A stretch of DNA of 64,000 nt from Streptomyces jeddahensis. Its GTDB lineage: Bacteria > Actinomycetota > Actinomycetes > Streptomycetales > Streptomycetaceae. Made by a program: the position numbers and the translations under genes. Below, in pieces: positions 1 through 7,888 of this stretch. Location: NCBI RefSeq assembly GCF_001642995.1, contig NZ_LOHS01000092.1, positions 39,818 to 103,817 on the forward strand, given 5' to 3'. How positions within the stretch are numbered: the stretch's first letter is position 1; the number at the start of each line of letters is the position of its first letter. The notes under the pieces are model-generated. The model searched no databases. It saw only the letters and a program-made list of their open reading frames with translations, and was not told where the DNA came from.

Positions 1-517
1 CCGCCACGTCCGCTGGTCCGGTCGGGCTGAAGCCCAGGTCGTAGCTGGTCTGGAAGCTGCGGCCCGTTTTGGTGTCGGTCCACTCCGTCGCACGGTGCCC
101 TCCCTTGATGGTGTACGGGTCGTCCTCGGCCACCGCCGCCGTCAGGTACCGCTCGATGCGCACCGCCTTCCAGTAGCGCCCGTCGAGTTCCGGCTGCCGG
201 CTCGCTCGCTCCGCGGCGGCGAGCAGGACGCGCGTGGCCGGGCTCGCCTGCGCGGCCCCGCCGGGGTCTCCCGTCCGGCTCGGGTGGGTGGCCGTGGTAG
301 CCACCACCAGAGCCGCGGCGGCCGCCGCGCCCACCAGGCCCAGCCCCCAACCCGGCCTGGCGAAGCGCCACATCGTGCGCGGCAGTGACCTGCGGCGGCG
401 TGGCTGCGCCAGCGCTCGGGCGAGCTCCGTGCGCCGCGTGGCCTCGTCCACGGGGCGATCGGGGTCCAGATACGCGGGCCGGGCAGCGGCGAGCAGCCCC
501 ATCACGTCCTCGTCCAT
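1..517 (-). CDS. CU044_5270-like membrane protein, partial (runs off the left edge)
   Basis: Reading from an ATG at 517, the protein starts MDEDVMGLLAAARPAYLDPD, has an Arg-rich stretch (about residues 38-52), one membrane segment at about 57-75 (GLGLVGAAAAAALVVA), and then an exported part that is open at base 1. The length and layout resemble actinobacterial CU044_5270-family proteins, which are coded next to ECF sigma factors. The ATG overlaps the sigma factor stop codon (TGATG), so the two are translationally coupled. It probably acts as a membrane partner of that sigma factor; this role is inferred from position. The C-terminus lies outside the window. Confidence 0.7.
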   Translation of the reverse strand, partial: MDEDVMGLLAAARPAYLDPDRPVDEATRRTELARALAQPRRRRSLPRTMWRFARPGWGLGLVGAAAAAALVVATTATHPSRTGDPGGAAQASPATRVLLAAAERASRQPELDGRYWKAVRIERYLTAAVAEDDPYTIKGGHRATEWTDTKTGRSFQTSYDLGFSPTGPADVA

Positions 518-1056
518 CAGGATTCCTCTCCAACTGCGATCCGCACCCGAGCCGTTGTGAGGGTCACTGCACGTGCCGTGTCGAGCGCCTGCGCGAGCCT
601 CTTGCGCGCCCGGTGCAGCCGGACCCGCATCGTGGTGGCCGAGCAGCCGACGACCTCGGCGGCCTCATGGGAGCGCAGCCCGTGCCAGGCGACGAGGATG
701 AGCGCCTCGCGGTCGTCCTCGCCGAGTGAGGCCAGAGCGCGCAGAACGAGGTTGCGGTCGGCCACCCCGTCGGCGAAGTCCTCCTCGGTGAGTTCGGCCC
801 CGCCCTGCAACTCGGCGGTCAGCGCCTCCCGGCGTGCCTGTGCACGGACACTCTCGCGCAGCACGTTGCGGGCCACGCCGAGCAGCCACGGCAGCGGCGG
901 CTCGGGAACGTCGGCGAACCGCCGCCACGCGACGACGAACGTCTCGCTCACCACCTCGTCGGCGACCTGCCGACCCGCGCGGCTGGCCGCGTATGCCCAT
1001 ACGTGCTGTCGACAGGCGTCGTACAGCGCCGTGAAGCGCTCTGCCTCGTCGGCCAC
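517..1056 (-). CDS. ECF-type RNA polymerase sigma factor
   Basis: About 179 residues. Sigma-70 region 2 lies at about 11-47 (DEVVSETFVVAWRRF, core-binding and -10 recognition helices) and region 4 at about 130-158 (HEAAEVVGCSATTMRVRLHRARKRL, the -35 helix-turn-helix). There is no region 1 or 3, as is normal for the ECF group. The frame stays open up to an ATG at 1134, but only the GTG at 1056 has a good ribosome site (GGAGG, 8 bases upstream), and starting there gives the usual ECF length. It is coupled to the membrane protein after it, which may regulate it. The target genes are unknown; no promoter recognised by it can be assigned here. Confidence 0.85.
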   Translation of the reverse strand: MADEAERFTALYDACRQHVWAYAASRAGRQVADEVVSETFVVAWRRFADVPEPPLPWLLGVARNVLRESVRAQARREALTAELQGGAELTEEDFADGVADRNLVLRALASLGEDDREALILVAWHGLRSHEAAEVVGCSATTMRVRLHRARKRLAQALDTARAVTLTTARVRIAVGEES

Positions 1057-1218
1057 CGCCTGCACCTCCGTTGGTCCGGGTGTTGCTGTCGAAAGGTAGT
1101 GGTCCGTGAGGCCTGAGGTGTTACAGCCCGCCATGGGGAAATCCGTGGGCAGGCGCCCGAGGATACGACGGGGCTCCCGGGGTTCCGCACTCGGTTGCGG
1201 GGACCCCGCTGTTCGCCG

Positions 1219-2376
1219 TCAGTGGTGGAACAGTCTGAGGCCGGTGCGTGCGAGCGTGATCCCGTGCTCGCGGCAGGCGGCCTCGACCTCGTCCGACCTG
1301 ATGGATCCGCCCGGCTCGGCGATGTAGTCGACGCCGTGGCGGCGGGCATGGTCGACGTTGTCACGGAACGGCAGTGCGCCGTCGGAGGCGAACGCGACGC
1401 CGGTGAGACGCCGCCTCCACCGCTCGCGCTCGTCGGCGGTCAGCTCCTCGGCGGGTGTGGACAGCGCCTGAGCGAGACGCACGCTCTCGTCCGGGGTGAG
1501 ATCGCCCTCGATGAACCGGATCTGCCAGTTGATGCGGTCCTGGCGCCGGATGCCCGGCCGGAAGGTGAGGCCACGGACGGCCGGGTGGCGCCGCAGCCAC
1601 CAGGTGTCGGCCTTGGCCCCGGCAAGACGGGTGCAGTCGACGCGGGACTGCTGACCGGCACCGATCCCCAGCGTCATCCCGCCGCGCACATAACACACCG
1701 AATTGGACTGGGTGTAGCGCAGTACCGCCAGACCCAGCACCAGATCGTCCACGGCGGACCGCGGCAGGACACCGCCCACGGTATCGCCGAGCAGGGCGGC
1801 GGAGAGTCGCACCGCGTCGCGTTCCTGGGTCAGGCGCAGGCCGAAGACCTCCCGCTCCTCGTGCGGTGGAGGCACGAACGTGTCGTCCGCCTCCAGGAGC
1901 AGGAAGCGGCCGTTCTTCTTCTTGCTGAGCGTTGCCACCGTGCCCGGCGCGTACCCGGGGGCGATGATGCCGTCGCAGACCACGCTGGTCAGCAGCTCTG
2001 CGAGTTCGGTGTCGACAGGGTGTGAGAGGGCCGCGAAGTCGCCGTAGGACGACTTGGGATCGGCGTCCCGAGCACGCAGATAGGCGCTGGTCAGGGCGCC
2101 GACGCGGTCGCCGGTGACTCCATAGAGCTCTGCCGTGACCTCGTCGACGGGTCCGGAGACGGCGGCGCCGGCGGGTGAGACGTGCTTGAACGAGGCGGCC
2201 GCCGGCCCGCCCAGCGAACGGCTCGCCTCCTGCACGAGCTGGCACCCGTTGAGCGCATCGAGCAGGTTGATGAAGGACGGTTGTCCATGCAGCACCCGAA
2301 CCGGCCATCTGCCCTGCGTCACCGGTACGACGCGTGCCGCCGCCTGGTGCGGGTCGGTTCCGTACCGCAGGTCCAT
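1219..2376 (-). CDS. Stand-alone AICAR transformylase (PurH C-terminal domain only)
   Basis: 385 residues. Transfers the formyl group of 10-formyl-THF to AICAR to give FAICAR, the penultimate step of IMP synthesis, in the cytoplasm. Visible PurH transformylase motifs are KHVSPAGAA (about 64-72), YTQSNSVCY, GIGAGQQSRVD and ASDGALPFRDNVDHA. The N-terminal IMP cyclohydrolase domain of the usual bifunctional enzyme (about 520 residues) is absent. The ATG at 2376 follows GAGGAGG at good spacing; the open frame upstream of it is a shadow. No other purine genes are nearby, so it is probably a second copy beside a normal purH elsewhere. Confidence 0.85.
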   Translation of the reverse strand: MDLRYGTDPHQAAARVVPVTQGRWPVRVLHGQPSFINLLDALNGCQLVQEASRSLGGPAAASFKHVSPAGAAVSGPVDEVTAELYGVTGDRVGALTSAYLRARDADPKSSYGDFAALSHPVDTELAELLTSVVCDGIIAPGYAPGTVATLSKKKNGRFLLLEADDTFVPPPHEEREVFGLRLTQERDAVRLSAALLGDTVGGVLPRSAVDDLVLGLAVLRYTQSNSVCYVRGGMTLGIGAGQQSRVDCTRLAGAKADTWWLRRHPAVRGLTFRPGIRRQDRINWQIRFIEGDLTPDESVRLAQALSTPAEELTADERERWRRRLTGVAFASDGALPFRDNVDHARRHGVDYIAEPGGSIRSDEVEAACREHGITLARTGLRLFHH

Positions 2377-2537
2377 GTCTGGCCTCCTCAGCGGGACTTC
2401 GCTGACGGAGGCGCCCAGGCGGTCGACGCTCACATCGGATCGGGCCGCTCCCCGGTGGTCGTCCACCCTCGCCAGTCGCGGCCGGGCACAAGTGTATCGG
2501 CGTACCGGCGGTGGCGGCAGTGGCGGGCAGTGGCGGT

Positions 2538-3197
2538 CTACGCCACCGGCGCGGACCGGATCGCGGAGATGTCGAACTGCAGCCGGATCTTCTCGCTGAC
2601 CATGGTTCCGCCCGCCTCCAGCCTCTGGTTGTAGACCAGACCCCACTCGGTGCGGTCGATGGTGGTCGTACCGTCGAAACCGGCGCGTTCGAAACCGAAC
2701 GGGTCCACGACCGAGCCGAGGTAGGTGAGGTCGAGCTCGACGGGCCTGGTGATGTTGCGGATGGTCAGGTCCCCGGTCATGCGGTAGCTGTCATCGCCTG
2801 CGTGCACCGTGGAGGTGCTGCGGAAGACCATCTCCGGGTACCTGTTCGCGTCGAAGAAGTCGGCGCCGACCAGATGCGCGTCGCGCTGTTCCACACCGGT
2901 GTCCACGCTGGCGACCTGGATCACCAGCTCGGCACGGGACCGGGAAGGCTGCTCACCGTCGAAGTACAGAGCGCTCCGGTAGTCGGCGAACGCCCCGCGC
3001 ACGGTGGTGACCATGGCGTGGCGCACCGAGAAACCGATCCTGCTGTGCGGGCGGTCGATGGTCCAGTGGCCGGTCAGCGCCGCGAGTGCCGGGTCCAGGA
3101 CGGCGGCAGCCGCGCCGGGGGCTGCGGGAGCGGTACGAGGGCCGACAGCCGGCGAAGACTCGGTGGTGGCGCTATGGCGACGGCTGAAGAAACCCAT
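2538..3197 (-). CDS. YceI-family protein
   Basis: 219 residues. The lipocalin-like YceI barrel starts after about residue 40: GHWTIDRPHSRIGFSVRHAMVTTVRGAF, then DLTIRNITRPVELDLTYLG and DRTEWGLVYNQ, all typical of the family. Members bind isoprenoid or other lipid-like molecules; the substrate here is unknown. The N-terminus (MGFFSRRHSATTESSPAV) is a short Ala/Pro-rich lead without a convincing signal peptide, so a cytoplasmic location is likely. The ATG at 3197 has AGGAG 8 bases upstream and is preferred over the longer start at 3230. Confidence 0.88.
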   Translation of the reverse strand: MGFFSRRHSATTESSPAVGPRTAPAAPGAAAAVLDPALAALTGHWTIDRPHSRIGFSVRHAMVTTVRGAFADYRSALYFDGEQPSRSRAELVIQVASVDTGVEQRDAHLVGADFFDANRYPEMVFRSTSTVHAGDDSYRMTGDLTIRNITRPVELDLTYLGSVVDPFGFERAGFDGTTTIDRTEWGLVYNQRLEAGGTMVSEKIRLQFDISAIRSAPVA

Positions 3198-3458
3198 GAT
3201 GACGTCGTCTCCTTCTGATGTGATCACCACCGTGCTATCACGCCCTCGCTCTCACCCTCGGTACGGGATGGGGCCGTCGTCCGGATTCCAGGGCTCCGCC
3301 TGCAAAGATCCACAGCATCGACACGATTTTCCCTTCGGGGACCCTCGGGGACGGCAGCCATGACGCTCATGGATGGCAGTCGGCGGCGCCTCCTGATTCC
3401 GGCCTCGCGACGCACTCTCCTCACCCGCGTGGCTTTGTGGAAAGTCATGACAAAGCAG

Positions 3459-3487
3459 TTGACATCCCCTCTGGGCCACCTCATAGT
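3459..3487 (+). promoter_or_regulatory. Probable sigma-70-type promoter of the sugar-binding protein gene
   Basis: TTGACA at 3459-3464 is followed after 17 bases by CATAGT at 3482-3487. The -35 element is a perfect match to consensus and the -10 matches 3 of 6 positions. The LacI-type operator begins 7 bases after the -10 element, so a bound repressor would cover the transcription start. Confidence 0.6.
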
Positions 3488-3493
3488 ACGTGC

Positions 3494-3524
3494 CACTAGA
3501 GCGCGCTAATAAAGCGCTCTAGTG
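3494..3524. promoter_or_regulatory. Palindromic LacI-type operator (inositol regulon), copy 1
   Basis: A perfect inverted repeat, CACTAGAGCGC (3494-3504) and GCGCTCTAGTG (3514-3524), with a 9-base spacer. The sequence GCGCTCTAG recurs in the palindrome upstream of iolC (5946-5959). The C-G core at the centre of symmetry is usual for LacI-family operators. The LacI gene at 4811-5854 lies between the two copies and is the likely binder. Confidence 0.75.
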
Positions 3525-3714
3525 ACGCCAGCAGGTGGTCGTACCCGTGACCGCCTCAGACAGCGCTCGCCGCACAAGGCATCCCCACTGCACCGCTCGC
3601 TCACGCCGACTCAGCGGGCCCTGCCACCGACACCCCATGACCTGCCCCGACTTGCCCCTTTCTGACATCCACCTCTGACACCCACCCCGACCAGTACAGC
3701 GAGGTACAAGGGAC

Positions 3715-4719
3715 ATGCACAGACACCACCGAGCCGCCACCCTGACCGCCACCGTCCTCGTGGGCACCCTGCTCGCCGCCGGCTGCTCCAGCAGCTCCGG
3801 CGGCAAGAAGTCCGAGGAAGGCGGTGCGGACGCCTCGGCGGGTAAGGCCAGCACTCCTCGCATGACCGTGGCCATGGTCACCCACGCGGCCCCCGGCGAC
3901 ACCTTCTGGGATCTCATCCGCAAGGGTGCCCAGGCCGCCGCCGCCAAGGACAACATCAAGCTCGTCTACTCCAGCGACCCCAGCGCGGGCAACCAGGCCA
4001 ACCTTGTGCAGAACGCCATCGACCAGAAAGTCGACGGCATCGCGCTCACCGCGGCCAAGCCGGACGCCATGAAGGAGGTCGTGGCCAAGGCCAAGGCGGC
4101 TGGCATCCCGGTCGTCGGCTTCAACTCCGGCCTGGACGACTGGAAGAAGCTCGGCATGCTCGAGTACTTCGGCCAGGACGAGAACATCGCAGGCCAGGCC
4201 TTCGGCCAGCGGCTCAACAAGCTCGGCGCCAAGCACGCTGTGTGCGTCATCCAGGAGCAGGGGCAGGTCGCTCTGGAGGCCCGCTGCGCGGGCCTGAAGA
4301 AGGGCTTCGACGGCAAGACGGAGACCCTGTACGTCAACGGCACCGACATGCCGTCCGTGAAGTCGACGATCACCGCCAAGCTCAAGCAGGACAGCTCCAT
4401 CGACCAGGTGGTCACGCTCGGCGCGCCGTTCGCGCTGACCGCCGTGCAGTCGGTGTCCGACGCGGGCAGCAAGGCCAAGGTCGCGACGTTCGACCTCAAC
4501 AAGGACCTGGTGAAGGCCGTCCAGGACGGCCAGGTCGAGTTCGCGGTCGACCAGCAGCCGTACCTGCAGGGCTACCTCGCCGTCGACGCCCTGTGGCTGT
4601 ACAAGACCAACGGAAACTTCAGCGGCGGCGGCACCGCTCCCGTCCTCACCGGTCCGGCCTTCGTCACCAAGGACAACATCGACGACATCGCCGAGTTCGC
4701 CGCGAAGGGCACGCGGTAA
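3715..4719 (+). CDS. Sugar-binding lipoprotein of an ABC importer (RbsB/periplasmic-binding type 1)
   Basis: 334 residues. A lipoprotein signal ends in the lipobox LLAAGC with Cys24, followed by a Ser/Gly linker and the type-1 periplasmic-binding fold: VTHAAPGDTFWDLIRKGAQAA, NAIDQKVDGIALTAAKPDAM, GIPVVGFNSGLDDW and AVDQQPYLQGYLAVDALW. It should bind an extracytoplasmic sugar or polyol, probably inositol or a relative given its operator and neighbours. No permease or ATPase gene adjoins it, so its membrane partners must be coded elsewhere. The operator at 3494-3524 implies induction together with the iol operon. Confidence 0.88.
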   Translation: MHRHHRAATLTATVLVGTLLAAGCSSSSGGKKSEEGGADASAGKASTPRMTVAMVTHAAPGDTFWDLIRKGAQAAAAKDNIKLVYSSDPSAGNQANLVQNAIDQKVDGIALTAAKPDAMKEVVAKAKAAGIPVVGFNSGLDDWKKLGMLEYFGQDENIAGQAFGQRLNKLGAKHAVCVIQEQGQVALEARCAGLKKGFDGKTETLYVNGTDMPSVKSTITAKLKQDSSIDQVVTLGAPFALTAVQSVSDAGSKAKVATFDLNKDLVKAVQDGQVEFAVDQQPYLQGYLAVDALWLYKTNGNFSGGGTAPVLTGPAFVTKDNIDDIAEFAAKGTR

Positions 4720-4752
4720 CCGTCAGGAACACGTTCACACAGACATCCGTTT

Positions 4753-4790
4753 GACCAGGCCGGCATCGCCTCCATGGTGCCGGCCTGGTC
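4753..4790. terminator. Bidirectional rho-independent-type hairpin
   Basis: A perfect 13-base-pair stem, GACCAGGCCGGCA (4753-4765) and TGCCGGCCTGGTC (4778-4790), with a 12-base loop. It lies between the convergent sugar-binding protein and LacI genes. It has no U-tract, as is common in actinobacteria. Confidence 0.8.
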
Positions 4791-4810
4791 TTACGGTTCG
4801 TTCTGTGGTC

Positions 4811-5854
4811 TCAGGCCGACGCCTCCGGAGCCGGTCCGCTGGACCCCCGTACCACCAGCTTCGGATCCAGCACCGCCTCCCGCGGCTCCAACGCGTCGTT
4901 CTCCAGCCGCTCCACGGCGAACCGCACCGCGTGCTCCGCCATGAGGATCGCGTCCTGGCGGACGGTGGTCAGGCCGATCGGCATCAGGTGCGCGAGGTGG
5001 CTGTCGTCGTAGCCGACGACCGACATGTCGCGCGGGACGTCGACGCCCGCCCGGGTCAGGGCCATCAGGAGGCCCCACGCACAACGGTCGTTGCCCGCGA
5101 GGACCGCCGTCGGCAGGGGGTGCCCCTGGTCGCGCTCCGCCAGGAGCAGGCGGCCCGCCTCGATGCCCGACTCCTCGGTGTGGTCGCCGGGGATCACCCG
5201 CAGCTCGGACTCCAGCCCGTGGCGGCGCATCGCGGCACGGTAGGCCCGCCGCCGCTCGGACGAGCCGGGGCCCCGGCCGCCGTCTATGTGCACGATCCGG
5301 CGGTGCCCCAGTTCGAGGAGGTGCTCCATGGCCTGCCGTACACCCTTGCCCTCGGCGGAGTGCACGAAGTCGACGTGGGCCTGGGGCACGCGGCGGCTGA
5401 CCGAGACGGCGACCGTGCGCCGTCCGAGCTCGTCGAGGTAGGCGGGCTCCGAGTCGGGGCCGAGCAGGATCACCGCCTCGCAGCGGTGGCTGAGCAGCGC
5501 CTCGACGGCCTGGCTCTCGCTGCGGCCCTTGGTGGCCCCGGAGAGCAGTACGTCGTAGCCGAGGCGTTCGGCCTCCGGATAGATGCCCTCGATGAGGTCC
5601 GTGTGGAAGGTCTGGTGGACGGTGAACATCACGCCGAGCGTGCGGCTGCGGCCGCGGGCCAGCAGCCGGGCCGCACCGTCGGGGCGGTAGCCGATCTCGT
5701 CGGCGACGCGCAGCACCCGCTCGCGGGTCTCCTGGCTCGCCCCCGGCTGGCCGCGGAAGATGATCGAGACGAGCGCCCTGGACACGCCCGCCTTCGCGGC
5801 GACGTCCGCCATCGTGGGCCGTTGCCTGCCCGATGCATCCACCTGTGACCCCAC
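4811..5854 (-). CDS. LacI-family transcriptional repressor, probable inositol regulator
   Basis: 347 residues from a GTG at 5854. A second GTG at 5842 is better placed behind AAAGG and may be the true start. The LacI helix-turn-helix is near the N-terminus (TMADVAAKAGVSRALVSIIFRGQPGAS, then the hinge region IGYRPDGAARLLARGRSRTLGVMF), followed by a type-1 periplasmic-binding sensor domain ending VLDPKLVVRGSSGP. It lies between the binding-protein gene and the divergent iol operon. Both flanking promoters carry the same palindrome, so it most likely represses both and releases DNA on binding an inositol-derived ligand. The ligand itself is inferred. Confidence 0.88.
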   Translation of the reverse strand: MGSQVDASGRQRPTMADVAAKAGVSRALVSIIFRGQPGASQETRERVLRVADEIGYRPDGAARLLARGRSRTLGVMFTVHQTFHTDLIEGIYPEAERLGYDVLLSGATKGRSESQAVEALLSHRCEAVILLGPDSEPAYLDELGRRTVAVSVSRRVPQAHVDFVHSAEGKGVRQAMEHLLELGHRRIVHIDGGRGPGSSERRRAYRAAMRRHGLESELRVIPGDHTEESGIEAGRLLLAERDQGHPLPTAVLAGNDRCAWGLLMALTRAGVDVPRDMSVVGYDDSHLAHLMPIGLTTVRQDAILMAEHAVRFAVERLENDALEPREAVLDPKLVVRGSSGPAPEASA

Positions 5855-5909
5855 CTTTCGACGCCGCCCACCTTACGGGCCGTCGTTGAAATCTCCCGGC
5901 AACAAGCTA

Positions 5910-5939
5910 TTGACATGACATTTGGACAGGGCTCATCGT
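5910..5939 (+). promoter_or_regulatory. Probable promoter of the iol operon
   Basis: TTGACA at 5910-5915, 18 bases, then CATCGT at 5934-5939. This mirrors the promoter at 3459-3487 in both elements. The operator starts 7 bases after the -10, again placing a repressor over the start site. Confidence 0.55.
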
Positions 5940-5945
5940 ACTCGT

Positions 5946-5959
5946 CTAGAGCGCTCTAG
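5946..5959. promoter_or_regulatory. Palindromic LacI-type operator (inositol regulon), copy 2
   Basis: CTAGAGCGCTCTAG is a perfect 14-base palindrome. It is followed by TAGAGCGCGC (5959-5968), which also occurs inside copy 1 (3497-3506). Each site therefore contains the same two half-site types, in different order. Confidence 0.78.
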
Positions 5960-6024
5960 TAGAGCGCGCCAGTCGCATCGTCCCCCAAAACTCCCCGGAG
6001 TCTCCGGAGCGAAGGGAAGCCAGC

Positions 6025-7011
6025 GTGATCCCGTTCGAAGTGCTGACCATGGGCCGCGTGGGAGTGGATGTGTATCCGCTCCAGACAGGCGTGGGGCTGG
6101 CGGAGGTCACCTCGTTCGGCAAGTACCTGGGCGGCAGCCCGACGAACGTGGCCGTCGCCGCCGCCCGCTACGGGCACTCCGCGGCCGTGATCACCAAGAC
6201 GGGCCGCGACCCGTTCGGGGACTTCGTCCGCACGGCCCTGGACGGCTACGGCGTCAACAGCCGCTTCGTCGGTACGTCGGACATCGCGCCGACCCCGGTG
6301 ACCTTCTGCGAGATCTTTCCGCCGGACGACTTCCCGCTGTACTTCTACCGGCTTCCGAAGGCCCCCGATTTGGACATCCAGCCGGGCGAACTGGACCTGG
6401 ACGCCGTGCGCGACGCGCGGATCTTCTGGGTCACCGGCACCGGCCTGAGCGAGGAGCCGAGCCGCTCGGCCACCCTCGCCGCCCTGGCGCACCGGGCGAA
6501 GTCCGGCCCGACCGTCTTCGACCTCGACTGGCGGCCGATGTTCTGGAAGGACCCGGCCGAGGCCCGTGCGTGCTACGCCGAGGCCCTGCGCCACACCACT
6601 GTCGCCGTGGGCAACCTCGACGAGTGCGAGGTCGCCACCGGTGAACGCGAGCCGTATGCCGCCGCGAAGGCGCTGCTCGCCGCCGGTGTCGAGCTGGCGG
6701 TGGTGAAGCAGGGGCCGAAGGGCGTCCTGGCCGTGGACCGGGACGGCTCGGCCGCCGAGATCCCGCCGGTCCCGGTGGACGTCGTCAACGGCCTCGGCGC
6801 CGGTGACGCCTTCGGCGGCGCGCTCTGCCACGGCCTGCTGTCCGGCTGGGACACCCGCCGCACGGTGACCTTCGCCAACGCCGCCGGCGCCATCGTCGCG
6901 TCCCGGCTGTCCTGCTCCGACGCCATGCCGACCGAAGCCGAGGTGGCGGCGAAGCTGCGCGCGACGGGGCCCGGCGACGGGGCGACCGGCGACTCCGACC
7001 GAGAGGTGTGA
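6025..7011 (+). CDS. iolC: 5-dehydro-2-deoxygluconokinase IolC
   Basis: 328 residues, PfkB carbohydrate kinase fold. Phosphorylates 5-dehydro-2-deoxy-D-gluconate with ATP in myo-inositol catabolism. Visible features are the substrate-binding GKYLGGSPTNVAVAAARYG (about 32-50) and PfkB signature 2 with the anion hole and catalytic base, NGLGAGDAFGGALCHGLLSG (about 254-273). The GTG at 6025 follows GAAGGGAAG. It is the first gene of the operon, 65 bases after the operator, and the next gene starts 5 bases after its stop. Confidence 0.93.
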   Translation: MIPFEVLTMGRVGVDVYPLQTGVGLAEVTSFGKYLGGSPTNVAVAAARYGHSAAVITKTGRDPFGDFVRTALDGYGVNSRFVGTSDIAPTPVTFCEIFPPDDFPLYFYRLPKAPDLDIQPGELDLDAVRDARIFWVTGTGLSEEPSRSATLAALAHRAKSGPTVFDLDWRPMFWKDPAEARACYAEALRHTTVAVGNLDECEVATGEREPYAAAKALLAAGVELAVVKQGPKGVLAVDRDGSAAEIPPVPVDVVNGLGAGDAFGGALCHGLLSGWDTRRTVTFANAAGAIVASRLSCSDAMPTEAEVAAKLRATGPGDGATGDSDREV

Positions 7012-7015
7012 CGAC

Positions 7016-7888
7016 GTGCTGTCCGACAACATGAGCCGGATCGTGGACGCCCGGGTCAACGACCCCGGCGCCGTCGCGGCGGCGGCCGCACGCCGTGTCA
7101 AGGCCGCCTCGCTGCTCGGCGAGCACGGCAAGGCGATGATCATCGCCGCCGACCATCCGGCGCGCGGCGCCAACGGCGTCGGCGCCGACCCCACCGCCAT
7201 GGCCGACCGCTTCCAGCTGCTCGACCGCCTGTGCGTCGCCCTGGAACGGCCCGGCGTGACCGGCGTCCTGGCCACCGCCGACATCCTCGAGGACCTGCTG
7301 CTGCTCGGCGTCCTGGACGGCAAGAGCGTCTTCGGCTCCATGAACCGCGCCGGACTCGCGGGCTCCGTCTTCGAGATCGACGACCGCTTCACCGGCTACG
7401 ACGCCGAGACGATCGCCGCGATGCGCTTCGACGGCGGCAAGATGCTCACCCGCATTGCCCTCGACGACCCGGCGACCCCGTCCGCCCTGGAGAACACCGC
7501 CCGCGCCGTCGACGAACTGAACGACCGTCGCCTCATCGCGATGGTCGAGCCGTTCATGTCGGTGTGGCAGGACGGCAGGATCCGCAACGATCTCTCCCCC
7601 GACGCCGTCGTCAAGTCCATCACCATCGCCTCGGGCCTCGGCCGCCGCACCGCCTACACCTGGCTGAAGCTGCCGGTCGTCGACGACATGGAACGCGTCC
7701 TGGCCTCCTCCACACTGCCGGCCCTCCTGCTCGGCGGCGAGGTCACCGACCCCGACACGGCCTTCGCCTCCTGGGGCAAGGCCCTCAAACTCCCCACCGC
7801 GCAGGGGCTCGTCGTGGGCCGCTCCCTGCTCTACCCCGCGGACGGCGACGTCGCCGGCGCCGTGGACCGGGCGGTGAGCCTGCTGTGA
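7016..7888 (+). CDS. Cgl0159-type (beta/alpha)8 aldolase-like protein of the inositol pathway
   Basis: 290 residues from a GTG at 7016 behind GAGAGGTG. DeoC/FbaB-like aldolase features include KAMIIAADHPARG near the N-terminus, GVLATADILEDLLLLGVLDGK in the middle and a phosphate-site-like GLVVGRSLLYP near the end; YTWLKLPVV supplies a candidate Schiff-base Lys. In actinobacterial iol clusters this protein sits beside iolC and probably cleaves 2-deoxy-5-keto-gluconate 6-phosphate to DHAP and malonate semialdehyde, the step done by IolJ in Bacillus. That role is inferred from context. Confidence 0.82.
   Translation: MLSDNMSRIVDARVNDPGAVAAAAARRVKAASLLGEHGKAMIIAADHPARGANGVGADPTAMADRFQLLDRLCVALERPGVTGVLATADILEDLLLLGVLDGKSVFGSMNRAGLAGSVFEIDDRFTGYDAETIAAMRFDGGKMLTRIALDDPATPSALENTARAVDELNDRRLIAMVEPFMSVWQDGRIRNDLSPDAVVKSITIASGLGRRTAYTWLKLPVVDDMERVLASSTLPALLLGGEVTDPDTAFASWGKALKLPTAQGLVVGRSLLYPADGDVAGAVDRAVSLL

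Larger units (their letters stand above)
3231..3714. other. Intergenic region upstream of the sugar-binding protein
   Basis: 484 bases between divergent genes. The right half holds a TTGACA promoter and a long palindromic operator (described separately). The left part includes the start region of the YceI gene. Short open frames on the minus strand (3224-3496) have no ribosome sites or recognisable domains and are not called. Confidence 0.6.

Noticed and set aside
1135..1218. Hairpin-like stretch between the AICAR transformylase and sigma genes considered as a terminator
   Set aside because: The stem has a bulge and mismatches; support was too weak to list as a feature.
3224..3496. Minus-strand open frames of 75-90 codons upstream of the sugar-binding protein
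   Set aside because: No ribosome site, Arg-rich random composition, and they overlap the promoter and operator region.
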